Positions 9,261 to 17,393 of a stretch of DNA of 64,000 bases are shown in pieces; position 1 is the first letter of the stretch; the number at the start of each line of letters is the position of its first letter. Below the pieces are notes generated by a model, which was not told the origin of the DNA, made no database searches, and saw only the letters and a list, made by a program, of their open reading frames with translations. This DNA comes from DATKQY01 sp035532475 (GTDB taxonomy: Bacteria; Actinomycetota; Acidimicrobiia; Acidimicrobiales; Bog-793): positions 62,001-126,000 of the forward strand of contig DATKQY010000027.1 of NCBI GenBank assembly GCA_035532475.1. Reading direction: 5' to 3'. The translations under genes and the position numbers were made by a program.

Positions 9261-9692
9261 CGCTTTGCGTCGAACGGCAGCGCGCGGGTGGGGGTGAGCG
9301 CGTGGTGTGATTGTTTCTCCCCCTTGGTCGGTGACCTCGCCGGGACGGTAGCGCCGCTCGTCCTCGCGTGCAAAGGATGTTGGGCTTACGGATGTTGCGC
9401 CCGGCGAGATGGTTCGGGTTTGAGCCCATTGGCCGCGCGCTCCGTGTTGCCTGCCACGCCCTCAGCGGCCCTGTCGGCGCGCCCGTGCCGGCGCGCGGCG
9501 ATAAGTGGACAGGGTTGGCCGTGGGTCCTCCATCCGTTGACGCAGCCCTGTCCGGTTGCGGTACACCCGGGTGGACGAAACAGGACAGGGAACGGTGCCC
9601 CGGTCGGGGTCCCTGTCGGTCCGGCCGGCAACCCTGTCCCTTTGCGTCGCGACCGAACCTGTCGGGTCGCGTCCCGAGCGATGTTCCTGGTG
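9261..9692. other. Gene-free stretch with repeats
   Basis: No convincing gene on either strand; the open frames here end by reading into tRNA sequence. It holds a direct repeat of GGATGTTG (9375-9382 and 9390-9397), an array of GGACAGGG-type motifs (9469-9664) and a 7-bp hairpin at 9648-9671 (CGCGACC with GGTCGCG). Confidence 0.6.
9469..9664. repeat. Array of GGACAGGG/CCCTGTCC motifs in both orientations
   Basis: Four exact copies of GGACAGGG or its complement lie at 9507-9514(+), 9546-9553(-), 9583-9590(+) and 9632-9639(-). CCCTGTCG occurs at 9469-9476 and 9611-9618, and ACCTGTCG at 9657-9664. Start-to-start spacings are 38, 39, 37, 28, 21 and 25. The copies at 9507 and 9629-9639 extend to an 11-bp perfect inverted repeat. 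Those at 9584-9591 and 9610-9617 form a hairpin with an inner CCCC/GGGG stem. Confidence 0.7.
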
Positions 9693-9757
9693 TGCCCTCG
9701 GCAGGATTTGAACCTGCGCACCTGCGACCCGTAGGAGTGGTGGAGCCCGGTGCTCTT
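9693..9757 (-). pseudogene. Truncated tRNA-Arg copy (T-arm and 3' acceptor strand)
   Basis: Bases 9693-9722 match the 3' end of the intact tRNA-Arg (9760-9789) at 29 of 30 positions, covering the T-arm and 3' acceptor strand including the discriminator A. A second shared block, CCGGTGCTCT, is at 9747-9756. The anticodon region differs and is longer, and the D-arm and 5' acceptor strand are missing, so no tRNA can fold. It may be a decayed tandem copy or an attachment-site remnant. Confidence 0.7.
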
Positions 9758-9759
9758 CG

Positions 9760-9831
9760 TGCCCTCGGCAGGATTCGAACCTGCGCACCCGGCTCCGGAG
9801 GCCGGTGCTCTATCCCCTGAGCTACGAGGGC
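9760..9831 (-). tRNA. tRNA-Arg (anticodon CCG)
   Basis: The minus strand folds as a complete cloverleaf: acceptor GCCCTCG with CGAGGGC, discriminator A, D-arm GCTC...GAGC, anticodon stem CCGGC/GCCGG with loop CTCCGGA giving anticodon CCG, and T-arm GCAGG-TTCGAAT-CCTGC. It reads the Arg codon CGG, very common in this GC-rich genome. CCA is not encoded. It lies divergent to argS, 109 bases away. Confidence 0.95.
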
Positions 9832-9940
9832 GCTGCACTGCGAGAAACCGGTGCCCGCGCCACGGGCGCGAGCTGCCCACGACGGCGCGCCGGCCCGGTC
9901 GGTTGCATGCTAGCCGTGTGTCAGCCATCCTCACTTCGCC

Positions 9941-11551
9941 ATGACCGTCGAAGCAGTCCTCGCCAGCGGTGTCGCAGACGCCCTTGCCGTGCTCGGAGTC
10001 GAGCTGTCCGCAGACGAGGTGCGCCTTGAGCGTCCGGCCCGGCCGGAGCACGGCGACTTCTCGACCAACGTCGCGCTCGCCGTGGCGAAGCGCGCTGGTC
10101 GGCCGCCACGCGAGCTCGCCGGGGCGCTGGCGGAGCGGCTCGGCGCCGCCGGGCTCCCCCATGTCGAGTCGGTGGAGGTGGCCGGTCCCGGCTTCGTCAA
10201 CTTCTGCCTACGCGACAGCTGGCTCCACGAGGCGCTCCGTCAGGTTGTCGAGGCCGGTACCGAGGGCTATGCCACCCCGGATCTCGGCAAGGGGGAGCGG
10301 GTCCAGGTCGAGTTCGTCTCGGCGAACCCGACAGGGCCGCTCCACGTCGGCAACGGCTGGCTCGGCAGCTACGGCGACGCGCTGGCGCGAGTCCTGGCGC
10401 GAAGCGGCTGGCGGGTGGCACGCGAGTACTACGTGAACGACACCGGTGGCCAGATCCGCATGCTCGGTGAGAGCCTGCTCGCGCGGCGGCGGGGGGAGGC
10501 CCCGCCCGAACAGGGCTACCAGGGTGAGTACGTGACGGAGCTCGCCGCGGCGTACACGGGCCCCGAGGACGTCGTCGCGGCGGGGCGGTTCGCCTCCGAG
10601 CGGATTCTCGAGAACATCAGGACAACGGTCGAGCGGCTCGGCATCGTCTTCGACGAGTGGTACAGCCAGGCCTCGATCGAGGAGAGCGGCCGCGTCGCAG
10701 AGACGATCGAGCTGATGCGATCGCGCGGCCTCGTCTACGAGCAGGACGGCGCCACCTGGCTCGCGTCGAGCCAGCTCGGCGACAGTCGTGACCGCGTGCT
10801 CGTGAAGGCCGACGGCGACGCGACGTACCTCGCGGGCGACCTCGCCTACCACCGCGACAAGTTCCTCGTCCGAGGCTTCGACCGGGTGATCGACATCTTC
10901 GGGGCCGATCACCACGGACAGGTGGCGAGCCTCCTCGCCGGCGTGGAGGCGATGGGGGTGTCGCGCGAGAGGCTGGAGGTGAAGCTCGGCCAGCTCGTCT
11001 CGATCCAGGGGCGCCGCCAGTCGAAGCGGGCCGGCAACTTCGTGCGCCTCGACGACCTCGTCGACCTCCTCGGACCGGACGCGACCCGCCTGTTGTCGCT
11101 CATGAGCTCGATCGACCAGCCGACGACGCTCGATCTCGACGAGGTCACCAAGCAGTCGATGGAGAATCCCGTCTACTACGTGCAGTACGCGTACGCCCGG
11201 ATCGCATCGATCGAGCGGGTCCGCGCCGAGCGCGGGCTCAGTCGTCTCGCGCTCGGTGACGTCGACCTCGCCGCGCTGGTGCACCCGCGCGAGCTGGCGC
11301 TCGTCCGCGCGCTGGTCGACCTGCCCGGTGCCGTGGCCGAGGCCGCGCGAGAGCGGGCACCGTACAAGGTGACGAACTGGGTGCGGCGCCTGGCGGGCGA
11401 CTTCCACGGCTTCTACCACGACTGCCGTGTCCTCGGAGAAGACATCGACCCGGGCGTGACCCAGGCACGTCTTTGGCTGGTGGAGGGGGTCCGTGTCGGC
11501 CTCGCCATCGGCCTGTCGCTCCTCGGCGTGCGCGCTCCCGAGTCGATGTGA
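9941..11551 (+). CDS. argS: Arginyl-tRNA synthetase
   Basis: Class I synthetase charging tRNA-Arg. Seen: N-terminal Add-1 type domain, the HIGH-equivalent HVGN (about residue 134) preceded by VEFVSANPTGPLHVGN, the YYVNDTGGQ motif, a KMSKR-equivalent RQSKRAG near residue 360, and the C-terminal anticodon-binding helical domain with YVQYAYARI. 536 residues, slightly short but complete. The neighbour tRNA-Arg gene is divergent. lysA follows 10 bases after the stop, matching the argS-lysA order of actinobacteria. Confidence 0.96.
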   Translation: MTVEAVLASGVADALAVLGVELSADEVRLERPARPEHGDFSTNVALAVAKRAGRPPRELAGALAERLGAAGLPHVESVEVAGPGFVNFCLRDSWLHEALRQVVEAGTEGYATPDLGKGERVQVEFVSANPTGPLHVGNGWLGSYGDALARVLARSGWRVAREYYVNDTGGQIRMLGESLLARRRGEAPPEQGYQGEYVTELAAAYTGPEDVVAAGRFASERILENIRTTVERLGIVFDEWYSQASIEESGRVAETIELMRSRGLVYEQDGATWLASSQLGDSRDRVLVKADGDATYLAGDLAYHRDKFLVRGFDRVIDIFGADHHGQVASLLAGVEAMGVSRERLEVKLGQLVSIQGRRQSKRAGNFVRLDDLVDLLGPDATRLLSLMSSIDQPTTLDLDEVTKQSMENPVYYVQYAYARIASIERVRAERGLSRLALGDVDLAALVHPRELALVRALVDLPGAVAEAARERAPYKVTNWVRRLAGDFHGFYHDCRVLGEDIDPGVTQARLWLVEGVRVGLAIGLSLLGVRAPESM

Positions 11552-11561
11552 GCCCGCGCCG

Positions 11562-12890
11562 GTGATCCCCGACGAGCCGTCGGCTGTCGCCGCGGGCTAC
11601 GTCCCGAGCGAGGCGGCGATCGCGCGCCACCTCCTCCCCGACACTGCGTCGGTCGCGCCCGACGGGCGCCTGGCGGTCGGCGGCGTGGACCTGTGCGCTC
11701 TCGCCGAGGAGCTCGGCACGCCGCTGTTCGTCTACGACGAGGCGCACCTGCGCGCGCGGGCACGCGAGGCCGTCGAGGCGTTCGGCCCCGGGGTCGCCTA
11801 CGCGACGAAGGCCTTCCTCTGCAAGGCCATGGCCTCGCTCGCCGCCGAGGAGGGCATGCACCTCGACGTCTCGACCGGCGGTGAGCTCGCCGTCGCGCTC
11901 GCGGCCGGTGTCGACCCGGTTCTGCTCGTGCTGCACGGGAACAACAAGACCGACGAGGAGCTCGAGCGCGCCCTGCAGGCGGGCGTCGGGCGCGTCGTGA
12001 TCGACTCCTTCGACGAGATCGGGCGCCTCTCGCGCCTGTTGGCGCCGAGGCGCAGTGACGAGCCCGTCCGGGTGCTCGTCAGGGTGACGCCGGGCGTCGA
12101 GGCGCACACCCACGAGTACGTCATGACCGGCCAGGAGGATTCGAAGTTCGGCTTCTCGGTCGCCTCGGGCGCCGCGCAGCGCGCCGCGAAGCTCTTGGCC
12201 AACCTGGAGGGTGTCGACCTCGTGGGCGTCCACGCCCACGTCGGCAGCCAGATCTTCCGTCTCGACGCCTTCGAGCGCGAGGCGGCGGTGCTCGGCGCGT
12301 ACGTCGAGGAGCACGGGCTCGCCGAGCTGTGCGTCGGCGGCGGCCTCGGCGTCGCCTACCTGAACGACGAGCGGGCGCCGACGATCACGGAGTGGGCGGC
12401 GACGGTGCGCTCCGCCTGCGCGACGGCGGGCGTCCCCCGGCAGGTGCGCGTGACCGCCGAGCCCGGGCGCGCCGTCGTCGCGGCGGCGGGCCTCACGTGC
12501 TACCGCGTCGGGACCGTGAAGGAGCTGCCGGGCATCCGCAGCTACGTCGCCGTCGACGGCGGGATGAGCGACAATCCGCGGCCGGTCCTCTACGGCAGCG
12601 GCTATGAGGCCTTCCTGCCTCGCGAGACCGACGCCCCCCGGCCGTACGCGGCGAGGGTGGTCGGCAAGCACTGCGAGACCGGGGACATTGTCGTCGCCGA
12701 GGCGCGTCTGCCTGCCGACGTGGCCGTCGGCGACATCGTCGTGACGCCTGTGACCGGCGCGTACGGCTTCTCTATGGCGTCGAACTACAACCGTGTCGGG
12801 CGCCCCCCGGTGGTCTTCGTGCGCGACGGCGAGGCGCGGGTCGTGGTGCGCCGCGAGACCGTCGAGGACCTCCTTCGGCTGGAGCCTTGA
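11562..12890 (+). CDS. lysA: Diaminopimelate decarboxylase
   Basis: PLP enzyme making L-lysine from meso-diaminopimelate, the last step of lysine synthesis. Seen: the PLP lysine in YATKAF (about residue 80), HVGSQ, a glycine-rich GGGLG, EPGRAVV, and the HCETGD motif whose Cys comes from the partner subunit of the dimer. 442 residues from the GTG at 11562, which avoids a 59-base overlap with argS that the upstream ATG (11493) would cause. It forms an amino-acid block with hom and thrC. Confidence 0.93.
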   Translation: MIPDEPSAVAAGYVPSEAAIARHLLPDTASVAPDGRLAVGGVDLCALAEELGTPLFVYDEAHLRARAREAVEAFGPGVAYATKAFLCKAMASLAAEEGMHLDVSTGGELAVALAAGVDPVLLVLHGNNKTDEELERALQAGVGRVVIDSFDEIGRLSRLLAPRRSDEPVRVLVRVTPGVEAHTHEYVMTGQEDSKFGFSVASGAAQRAAKLLANLEGVDLVGVHAHVGSQIFRLDAFEREAAVLGAYVEEHGLAELCVGGGLGVAYLNDERAPTITEWAATVRSACATAGVPRQVRVTAEPGRAVVAAAGLTCYRVGTVKELPGIRSYVAVDGGMSDNPRPVLYGSGYEAFLPRETDAPRPYAARVVGKHCETGDIVVAEARLPADVAVGDIVVTPVTGAYGFSMASNYNRVGRPPVVFVRDGEARVVVRRETVEDLLRLEP

Positions 12891-12927
12891 CGGCCGTCGA
12901 GCGCGCATGACGGCACGCCGGCGCCGG

Positions 12928-12933
12928 TAGTAC
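12928..12933 (+). promoter_or_regulatory. -10-like element, leaderless type
   Basis: TAGTAC lies 6 bases before the GTG at 12940, the same spacing as at other unit starts in this window. The last base deviates from TAnnnT. Confidence 0.3.
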
Positions 12934-12939
12934 TGGAGG

Positions 12940-14514
12940 GTGGCCACCGAAGCTCTCGAGCTCGTCCAGTCGCGCCACCGCGGACCGCGGTGGACGGTAT
13001 GGCTCGCCTGCGTCGGCACGTTCATGCTGATCCTCGACGTCACGGTCGTCAACGTGGCGTTGCCGGACATGGAGCGGTCGCTCCATGCGCAGCTCACCGA
13101 CCTCGAGTGGGTCGTCGACGCCTACTCGCTCGCCATCGCCGCCCTCCTGCTCGTCTCGGGCCGGCTGTCTGACCTGATCGGGCGGAAGAGGACCTTCATC
13201 GCCGGCCTCTTCGTCTTCACCGCCGGGTCGCTTTGGTCGTCGCTCTCGGGGTCGGTCGTAGAGCTCATCGCCGGCCGGGTGGTGCAGGGTGCCGGCGGCG
13301 CCGCCCTGTTCGCCTCGGCGCTCGCCGTCGTCGGGCACGAGCCCGAAGGGCCCGAGCGCCGGCGCGCGCTCGGGGCGTGGGGAGCGGCGATCGGCGCGGG
13401 GCTGGCGGTCGGCCCGCTCGTCGGCGGGCTGCTCACCGACGGCTTCGGCTGGTCGGCCATCTTCCTCGTCAACGTGCCGATCGGCGTCGTGATGCTGGTC
13501 GCCAGCTGGCGGCGCATGCCCGAGTCCGCCAGGTCGGCGATCGCGCCGCCGGACTGGGTCGGCAGCACGGTCTTCGCGCTCGCGCTCTTTCTGCTCGTGT
13601 TCGGCCTGGTGGAGGGGAACCGGCTCGGTTGGTCGAGCGCGGTGATCGTCGGCTCGCTCGTCGTCTCGTTGAGCCTGCTCGCCCTGTTCATGCGATTGTC
13701 GCGGAGGGAGGGCGCCATCCTCGACACGGCGCTCCTCGGGGACCCCCGCTTCCTCGCCTCGACGATCGCCGTGATCGGCCAGGGCGTGGTGATCGCCGCG
13801 GTGCTGCTCTACCTCGTGCGCGACCTGCAGGAGACCGGGCACCTGTCGCCGCTCGCCGCCGGGCTGGAGATCCTCCCGATGACGGTGACCGCGTTCGGCG
13901 CGGCCATCCTCGGCGGCCGCTTCGCGGCCAGCCGCAAACCGGCCTTCCTCCTCGCCGGCTCGCTCCTCCTGCTCGCGGGCGGCACGGCGCTGATGACCAT
14001 CTCGAACCCGGCTGGCGGGTGGGCGACCCTCCTCCCGGGCCTGTTCCTCGCGGGAGCCGGATGGGGTTCGGTGAACCCGATCGCCGCCCACGCCTCGCTG
14101 GAGGCGGCGGGGCCGGAGAACGTCGGCATGGCGGCGGGCTTCAACAACACCGCCCGCCAGATCGGCATCGCCGGGGGAATCGGCGGGCTCGGGGCGGCGT
14201 TCCAGGCGCGGACCGCGTCGGTCACCACCGCCGCCCTGCACGGCGTCACGCCGGTGCTCGCCGGCCATCTCGGCCAGGCGGTCGCGCTGTCCGGCGCGGC
14301 GGGGTCGACGGGCGCGCTGGCGCCGCGACTTCGCTCCGAGCTGGTCCACGCCTCGGCGCAGGGCATGACCTCGGGCCTGCACCTGGTCGAGCTGCTCGGT
14401 GCCGGGGCGGGTCTGGTCTCGGCGGTGCTCGTGCTGGCCGCAGGCTCCGGGGCCGGTGCCCGGGCGCTCGACCGCCGGCGCGCCGGGAGGCGCCTCGCCG
14501 AGCCCGCTCGCTGA
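12940..14514 (+). CDS. MFS transporter, DHA2 (EmrB/QacA) type
   Basis: Proton-driven drug or metabolite exporter. Seen: 524 residues with about 14 hydrophobic helices, motif C-like DVTVVNVALP in helix 1, the loop 2-3 motif GRLSDLIGRKR (motif A), and RVVQGAGGA in helix 4, all typical of 14-helix DHA2 exporters. It sits between lysA and hom on the same strand, so amino-acid or antimicrobial efflux is conceivable, but the substrate cannot be deduced. The start is GTG with a -10-like box just upstream. Confidence 0.87.
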   Translation: MATEALELVQSRHRGPRWTVWLACVGTFMLILDVTVVNVALPDMERSLHAQLTDLEWVVDAYSLAIAALLLVSGRLSDLIGRKRTFIAGLFVFTAGSLWSSLSGSVVELIAGRVVQGAGGAALFASALAVVGHEPEGPERRRALGAWGAAIGAGLAVGPLVGGLLTDGFGWSAIFLVNVPIGVVMLVASWRRMPESARSAIAPPDWVGSTVFALALFLLVFGLVEGNRLGWSSAVIVGSLVVSLSLLALFMRLSRREGAILDTALLGDPRFLASTIAVIGQGVVIAAVLLYLVRDLQETGHLSPLAAGLEILPMTVTAFGAAILGGRFAASRKPAFLLAGSLLLLAGGTALMTISNPAGGWATLLPGLFLAGAGWGSVNPIAAHASLEAAGPENVGMAAGFNNTARQIGIAGGIGGLGAAFQARTASVTTAALHGVTPVLAGHLGQAVALSGAAGSTGALAPRLRSELVHASAQGMTSGLHLVELLGAGAGLVSAVLVLAAGSGAGARALDRRRAGRRLAEPAR

Positions 14515-14543
14515 GGTCGGCGCAGGCGTTCGCCGGTGTTGGC

Positions 14544-14549
14544 TACCTT
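14544..14549 (+). promoter_or_regulatory. -10 element before hom, leaderless type
   Basis: TACCTT ends 6 bases before the chosen GTG (14556) of hom, predicting a transcript that starts at or near the start codon. Confidence 0.35.
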
Positions 14550-14555
14550 GTGCCG

Positions 14556-15899
14556 GTGACAACTGAGGCAGCCAGGGCCGTAGCGTCCACCGCGAGGACC
14601 GTACGCGTGGGGGTGCTCGGCTGCGGCAACGTCGGCGGCGCCCTGGTCGAGCTGATCGACACCGGGGCGGAGGCCATCGCCGAGGCGACCGGGATCCGCC
14701 TCGAGGTGGCGCTCGTCGCGGTGCGCAGTCTCGCCAAGCCGCGCGCCGCCTCGCTCGGCGCGGACCGCCTGACCCACGACGCCCACGCCGTCGCGACCGA
14801 CCCCATGGTCGACCTGGTGGTCGAGCTGATCGGCGGGATCGAGCCGGCGCGCAGCCTGATCCTCGCCGCGTTGAAGGCCGGCAAGCCGGTCGTGACGGCC
14901 AACAAGGAGCTGCTGGCGAACGTCGGCGAGGAGCTGCACGCCGCCGCCGCGGCAGCGGGGACCGAGCTGCTCTTCGAAGCGGCCGTCGCCGGGGCGATCC
15001 CGCTCGTGCGCACGCTCCGGGTCTCCCTCGCCGGGGAGCGGGTGCGCCGCGTCATGGGCATCGTCAACGGGACGACGAACTATGTGCTGTCCCGGATGAG
15101 CGAGGAGGGCATCGCCTACGGCGAGGCGCTGCGGGAGGCACAGAGCCTCGGCTTTGCCGAGCGCGACCCGACCGCCGACGTGGAGGGCTACGACGCCTCC
15201 GCCAAGGCCGCGATCCTCGCCAGCATCGCCTTCAACGCCGAGGTCGTCGCGGGCGACGTCTACCGGGAGGGGATCGACGCGATCGACGTCGCCGACATCG
15301 AGTTCGCCAAGCGGCTCGGCTACGAGGTGAAGCTGCTCGCCGTCGCCGAGCGCGTCGAGGGATCCGGCGCCGATGGCTCCGCCGGCGCCATCGCGGTGCG
15401 CGTCCACCCGGCGATGATCCCGAGGGAGCACCCGCTCGCCGGCGTGCGCGGGGCCTTCAACGCCGTGTTCGTGGAAGGCGAGGCCTCGGGCGAGCTCATG
15501 CTGTACGGCAGGGGCGCCGGCGGCAGGCCGACCGCGAGCGCGGTGCTCGGAGATGTGCTGGAGGCGGCGCAGGCGCTGGCCGGCTCGGCGCCGCCTCGTC
15601 CCGCGCTCCGCAACCACGTCGAGATCCGCCCGATCGACGAGCTCCGCGCCCAGTACTACGTCACGATCGACGTGCTCGACCAGCCCGGCGTCCTCTCGGC
15701 GGTGGCGGCGGTCTTCGGTGCCCACGGCGTCTCGATCCGCTCGATGGAGCAGGTGGGGCTGGCGAACGAGGCGCGGCTCGTGTTCATCACCCACATCGCC
15801 CGGGAGGCGGACGTCCAGGCGACGCTCGCGGGCCTTCGCGACGTCCCGGCGGTCGAGCGCATCGGGGGCCTGTTGCGCGTCATCGGCCCGGAACGTTAG
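14556..15899 (+). CDS. hom: Homoserine dehydrogenase
   Basis: NAD(P)H-dependent reduction of aspartate semialdehyde to homoserine, for threonine and methionine. Seen: Rossmann motif GVLGCGNVGG (residues ~22-31), VTANKELLA, the substrate-domain signature NGTTNYVLSRM, the EGYDASAKA motif, and a C-terminal ACT domain (from about residue 365, YYVTIDVLDQPGVLSAV) for threonine feedback. 447 residues, the monofunctional actinobacterial form. GTG 14550, two codons earlier, is an equally readable start. thrC follows directly. Confidence 0.95.
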   Translation: MTTEAARAVASTARTVRVGVLGCGNVGGALVELIDTGAEAIAEATGIRLEVALVAVRSLAKPRAASLGADRLTHDAHAVATDPMVDLVVELIGGIEPARSLILAALKAGKPVVTANKELLANVGEELHAAAAAAGTELLFEAAVAGAIPLVRTLRVSLAGERVRRVMGIVNGTTNYVLSRMSEEGIAYGEALREAQSLGFAERDPTADVEGYDASAKAAILASIAFNAEVVAGDVYREGIDAIDVADIEFAKRLGYEVKLLAVAERVEGSGADGSAGAIAVRVHPAMIPREHPLAGVRGAFNAVFVEGEASGELMLYGRGAGGRPTASAVLGDVLEAAQALAGSAPPRPALRNHVEIRPIDELRAQYYVTIDVLDQPGVLSAVAAVFGAHGVSIRSMEQVGLANEARLVFITHIAREADVQATLAGLRDVPAVERIGGLLRVIGPER

Positions 15900-15907
15900 G
15901 AGACACG

Positions 15908-17002
15908 GTGGCGACCGAGCCGAGGCCGCAGGCCGCGACCGCCCCCGGCCCCTTCGCCGGCCGTTGCTGGGAGGGGGTGATCCGTCGCTACCGCGACTTC
16001 CTCCCCGTCGGGGAGTCGACGCCGGTCGTCACGCTCCACGAGGGCGGCACCCCGCTGCTGCCCGCGCCCAGGCTCTCGGCGCGCGTCGGCGCGGAGGTCT
16101 ATCTGAAGATCGAGGGGGCCAACCCGACGGGATCCTTCAAGGACCGTGGCATGACGGTGGCGATGTCCAAGGCCTTGGAGGAAGGCGCGCAGGCCGTCGT
16201 GTGCGCGTCGACGGGGAACACCTCTGCCTCGGCGGCGGCCTACGCGGCACGTGCGGGGATGCGGTGCGTGGTGCTCATCCCCGAGGGGCACATCGCGCTC
16301 GGCAAGCTCGCGCAGGCGCTCGTGCACGGGGCGAGGGTCCTCCAGATCCGGGGGAACTTCGACGTCGCGCTCGAGATCGTCCGCGAGCTGCCGTCGCGCG
16401 CGCCGGTGGTCGTCGTGAACTCGGTGAACCCCTACCGCATCGAGGGCCAGAAGTCCGGCGCGTTCGAGGTCGTCGACGCGCTCGGCGACGCGCCCGACGC
16501 GCAGTGCATCCCGGTCGGCAACGCCGGGAACATCACCGCCTACTGGAAGGGCTACTGCGAGTACCGGGCGGCCGGTCTCTCCACACGCCTGCCCCGGATG
16601 TTCGGCTTCCAAGCCGCCGGCGCGGCCCCGATCGTCGAGGGCCACGCCATCGAGCACCCCGAGACCGTCGCCACGGCGATCCGGATCGGCAACCCTGCCT
16701 CTTGGTACGGGGCAACGGCCGCCGCGTCGGAGTCGGGTGGCCGGATCGCTGCGGTGAGCGACGAGGAGATCCTCGACGCCTACCGGCTCCTCGCGAGAGA
16801 GGAGTCGGTATTCTGCGAGGCGGCGTCCGCGGCCTCCGTCGCGGGCCTGCTGAAGCATGGCGTCGGCGACGGCGTCCGCACCGTCGTCTGCGTGCTCACG
16901 GGCCACGGGCTGAAGGACCCGGACCTCGCGATCAGCCAGGTGAGCGTCCCCCCGACCGTCGACGCCACCTTCGAGGCGGTCGCGAGCGCCCTCGAGCTGT
17001 GA
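15908..17002 (+). CDS. thrC: Threonine synthase
   Basis: PLP enzyme converting O-phosphohomoserine to threonine. Seen: PLP lysine in NPTGSFKDRGM (about residue 78), phosphate-binding ASTGNTSASAAAYAARAG, and the VGNAGNITAYWKGY loop. 364 residues, the short bacterial class. The GTG start has a good ribosome-binding site (TAGGAG, 6 bases upstream). It is cotranscribed with hom. The usual third member, thrB (homoserine kinase), is not here; rho follows. Confidence 0.95.
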   Translation: MATEPRPQAATAPGPFAGRCWEGVIRRYRDFLPVGESTPVVTLHEGGTPLLPAPRLSARVGAEVYLKIEGANPTGSFKDRGMTVAMSKALEEGAQAVVCASTGNTSASAAAYAARAGMRCVVLIPEGHIALGKLAQALVHGARVLQIRGNFDVALEIVRELPSRAPVVVVNSVNPYRIEGQKSGAFEVVDALGDAPDAQCIPVGNAGNITAYWKGYCEYRAAGLSTRLPRMFGFQAAGAAPIVEGHAIEHPETVATAIRIGNPASWYGATAAASESGGRIAAVSDEEILDAYRLLAREESVFCEAASAASVAGLLKHGVGDGVRTVVCVLTGHGLKDPDLAISQVSVPPTVDATFEAVASALEL

Positions 17003-17393
17003 CGCGGCTGAGCGGCCGCGTCGGGGACCAGCAAGGATGATGTTGCCCGTCCGGGCGGAAACCGGTACACTGCAGACACCACCTCCCGATCCGATGGCCG
17101 TCACGCGCGGTCTTCCGGTGGGGGACAGGGAGATCCCGGAGTCCTGCAGGATCGCACCCCGTACCACTTCCTGAGGTGCCCGTCGGGCACCGTTGGCGGC
17201 TAGGGAGCCGTCTGGCGGTACCTCTTCGGCGCTAGGGCCTCGCCCGTGACCTCCGACCTCGGCCGGAGCGCCCGGCGGGAGTCGACGCACCTGTCGCCTG
17301 CCCGCCGCCTTCGGGGCGGTCGACGGCCACAGCACTCGGCGTGCGGTGCCGGAAGCGAAAGCCAACAACCTTGAGAGACCAGGAGTAGACCTG
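17003..17393 (+). promoter_or_regulatory. Long structured leader of rho
   Basis: About 390 bases without a gene. A promoter lies near its start (17043-17071), leaving ~320 bases of untranslated leader. Stable hairpins include GGTGCCC-GTC-GGGCACC (17175-17191) and CGGCT-AGGG-AGCCG just after it. A long leader suits Rho autoregulation by premature termination, which is known in other bacteria; this is an inference here. Confidence 0.5.
17043..17071 (+). promoter_or_regulatory. Sigma-70-type promoter of rho
   Basis: TTGCCC (17043-17048) and TACACT (17066-17071) are separated by exactly 17 bases, each matching 4 of 6 consensus bases. Confidence 0.55.

Noticed and set aside
9648..9671. Hairpin CGCGACC/GGTCGCG as tRNA-Arg terminator
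   Set aside because: No T-run on the minus strand after it; kept only as part of the repeat stretch.
9288..9734. Plus-strand open frame of 148 codons ending in the tRNA region
   Set aside because: It reads through the repeat array into tRNA sequence, giving the PRQDLNLRTC-type artefact common in databases; no domain or start signal.
9832..9940. T-box riboswitch before argS
   Set aside because: No TGGNACC-type T-box sequence or specifier hairpin; the intergenic region is only 109 bases and carries the divergent tRNA promoter.
9386..10162. Minus-strand open frame across the tRNA gene and argS start
   Set aside because: It spans a clear tRNA gene and runs antisense to argS; no homology features.
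13233..14555. N-terminal extension of hom across the MFS gene
   Set aside because: The extension is Arg/Pro-rich out-of-frame sequence of the MFS gene; the Rossmann motif begins properly after GTG 14556.
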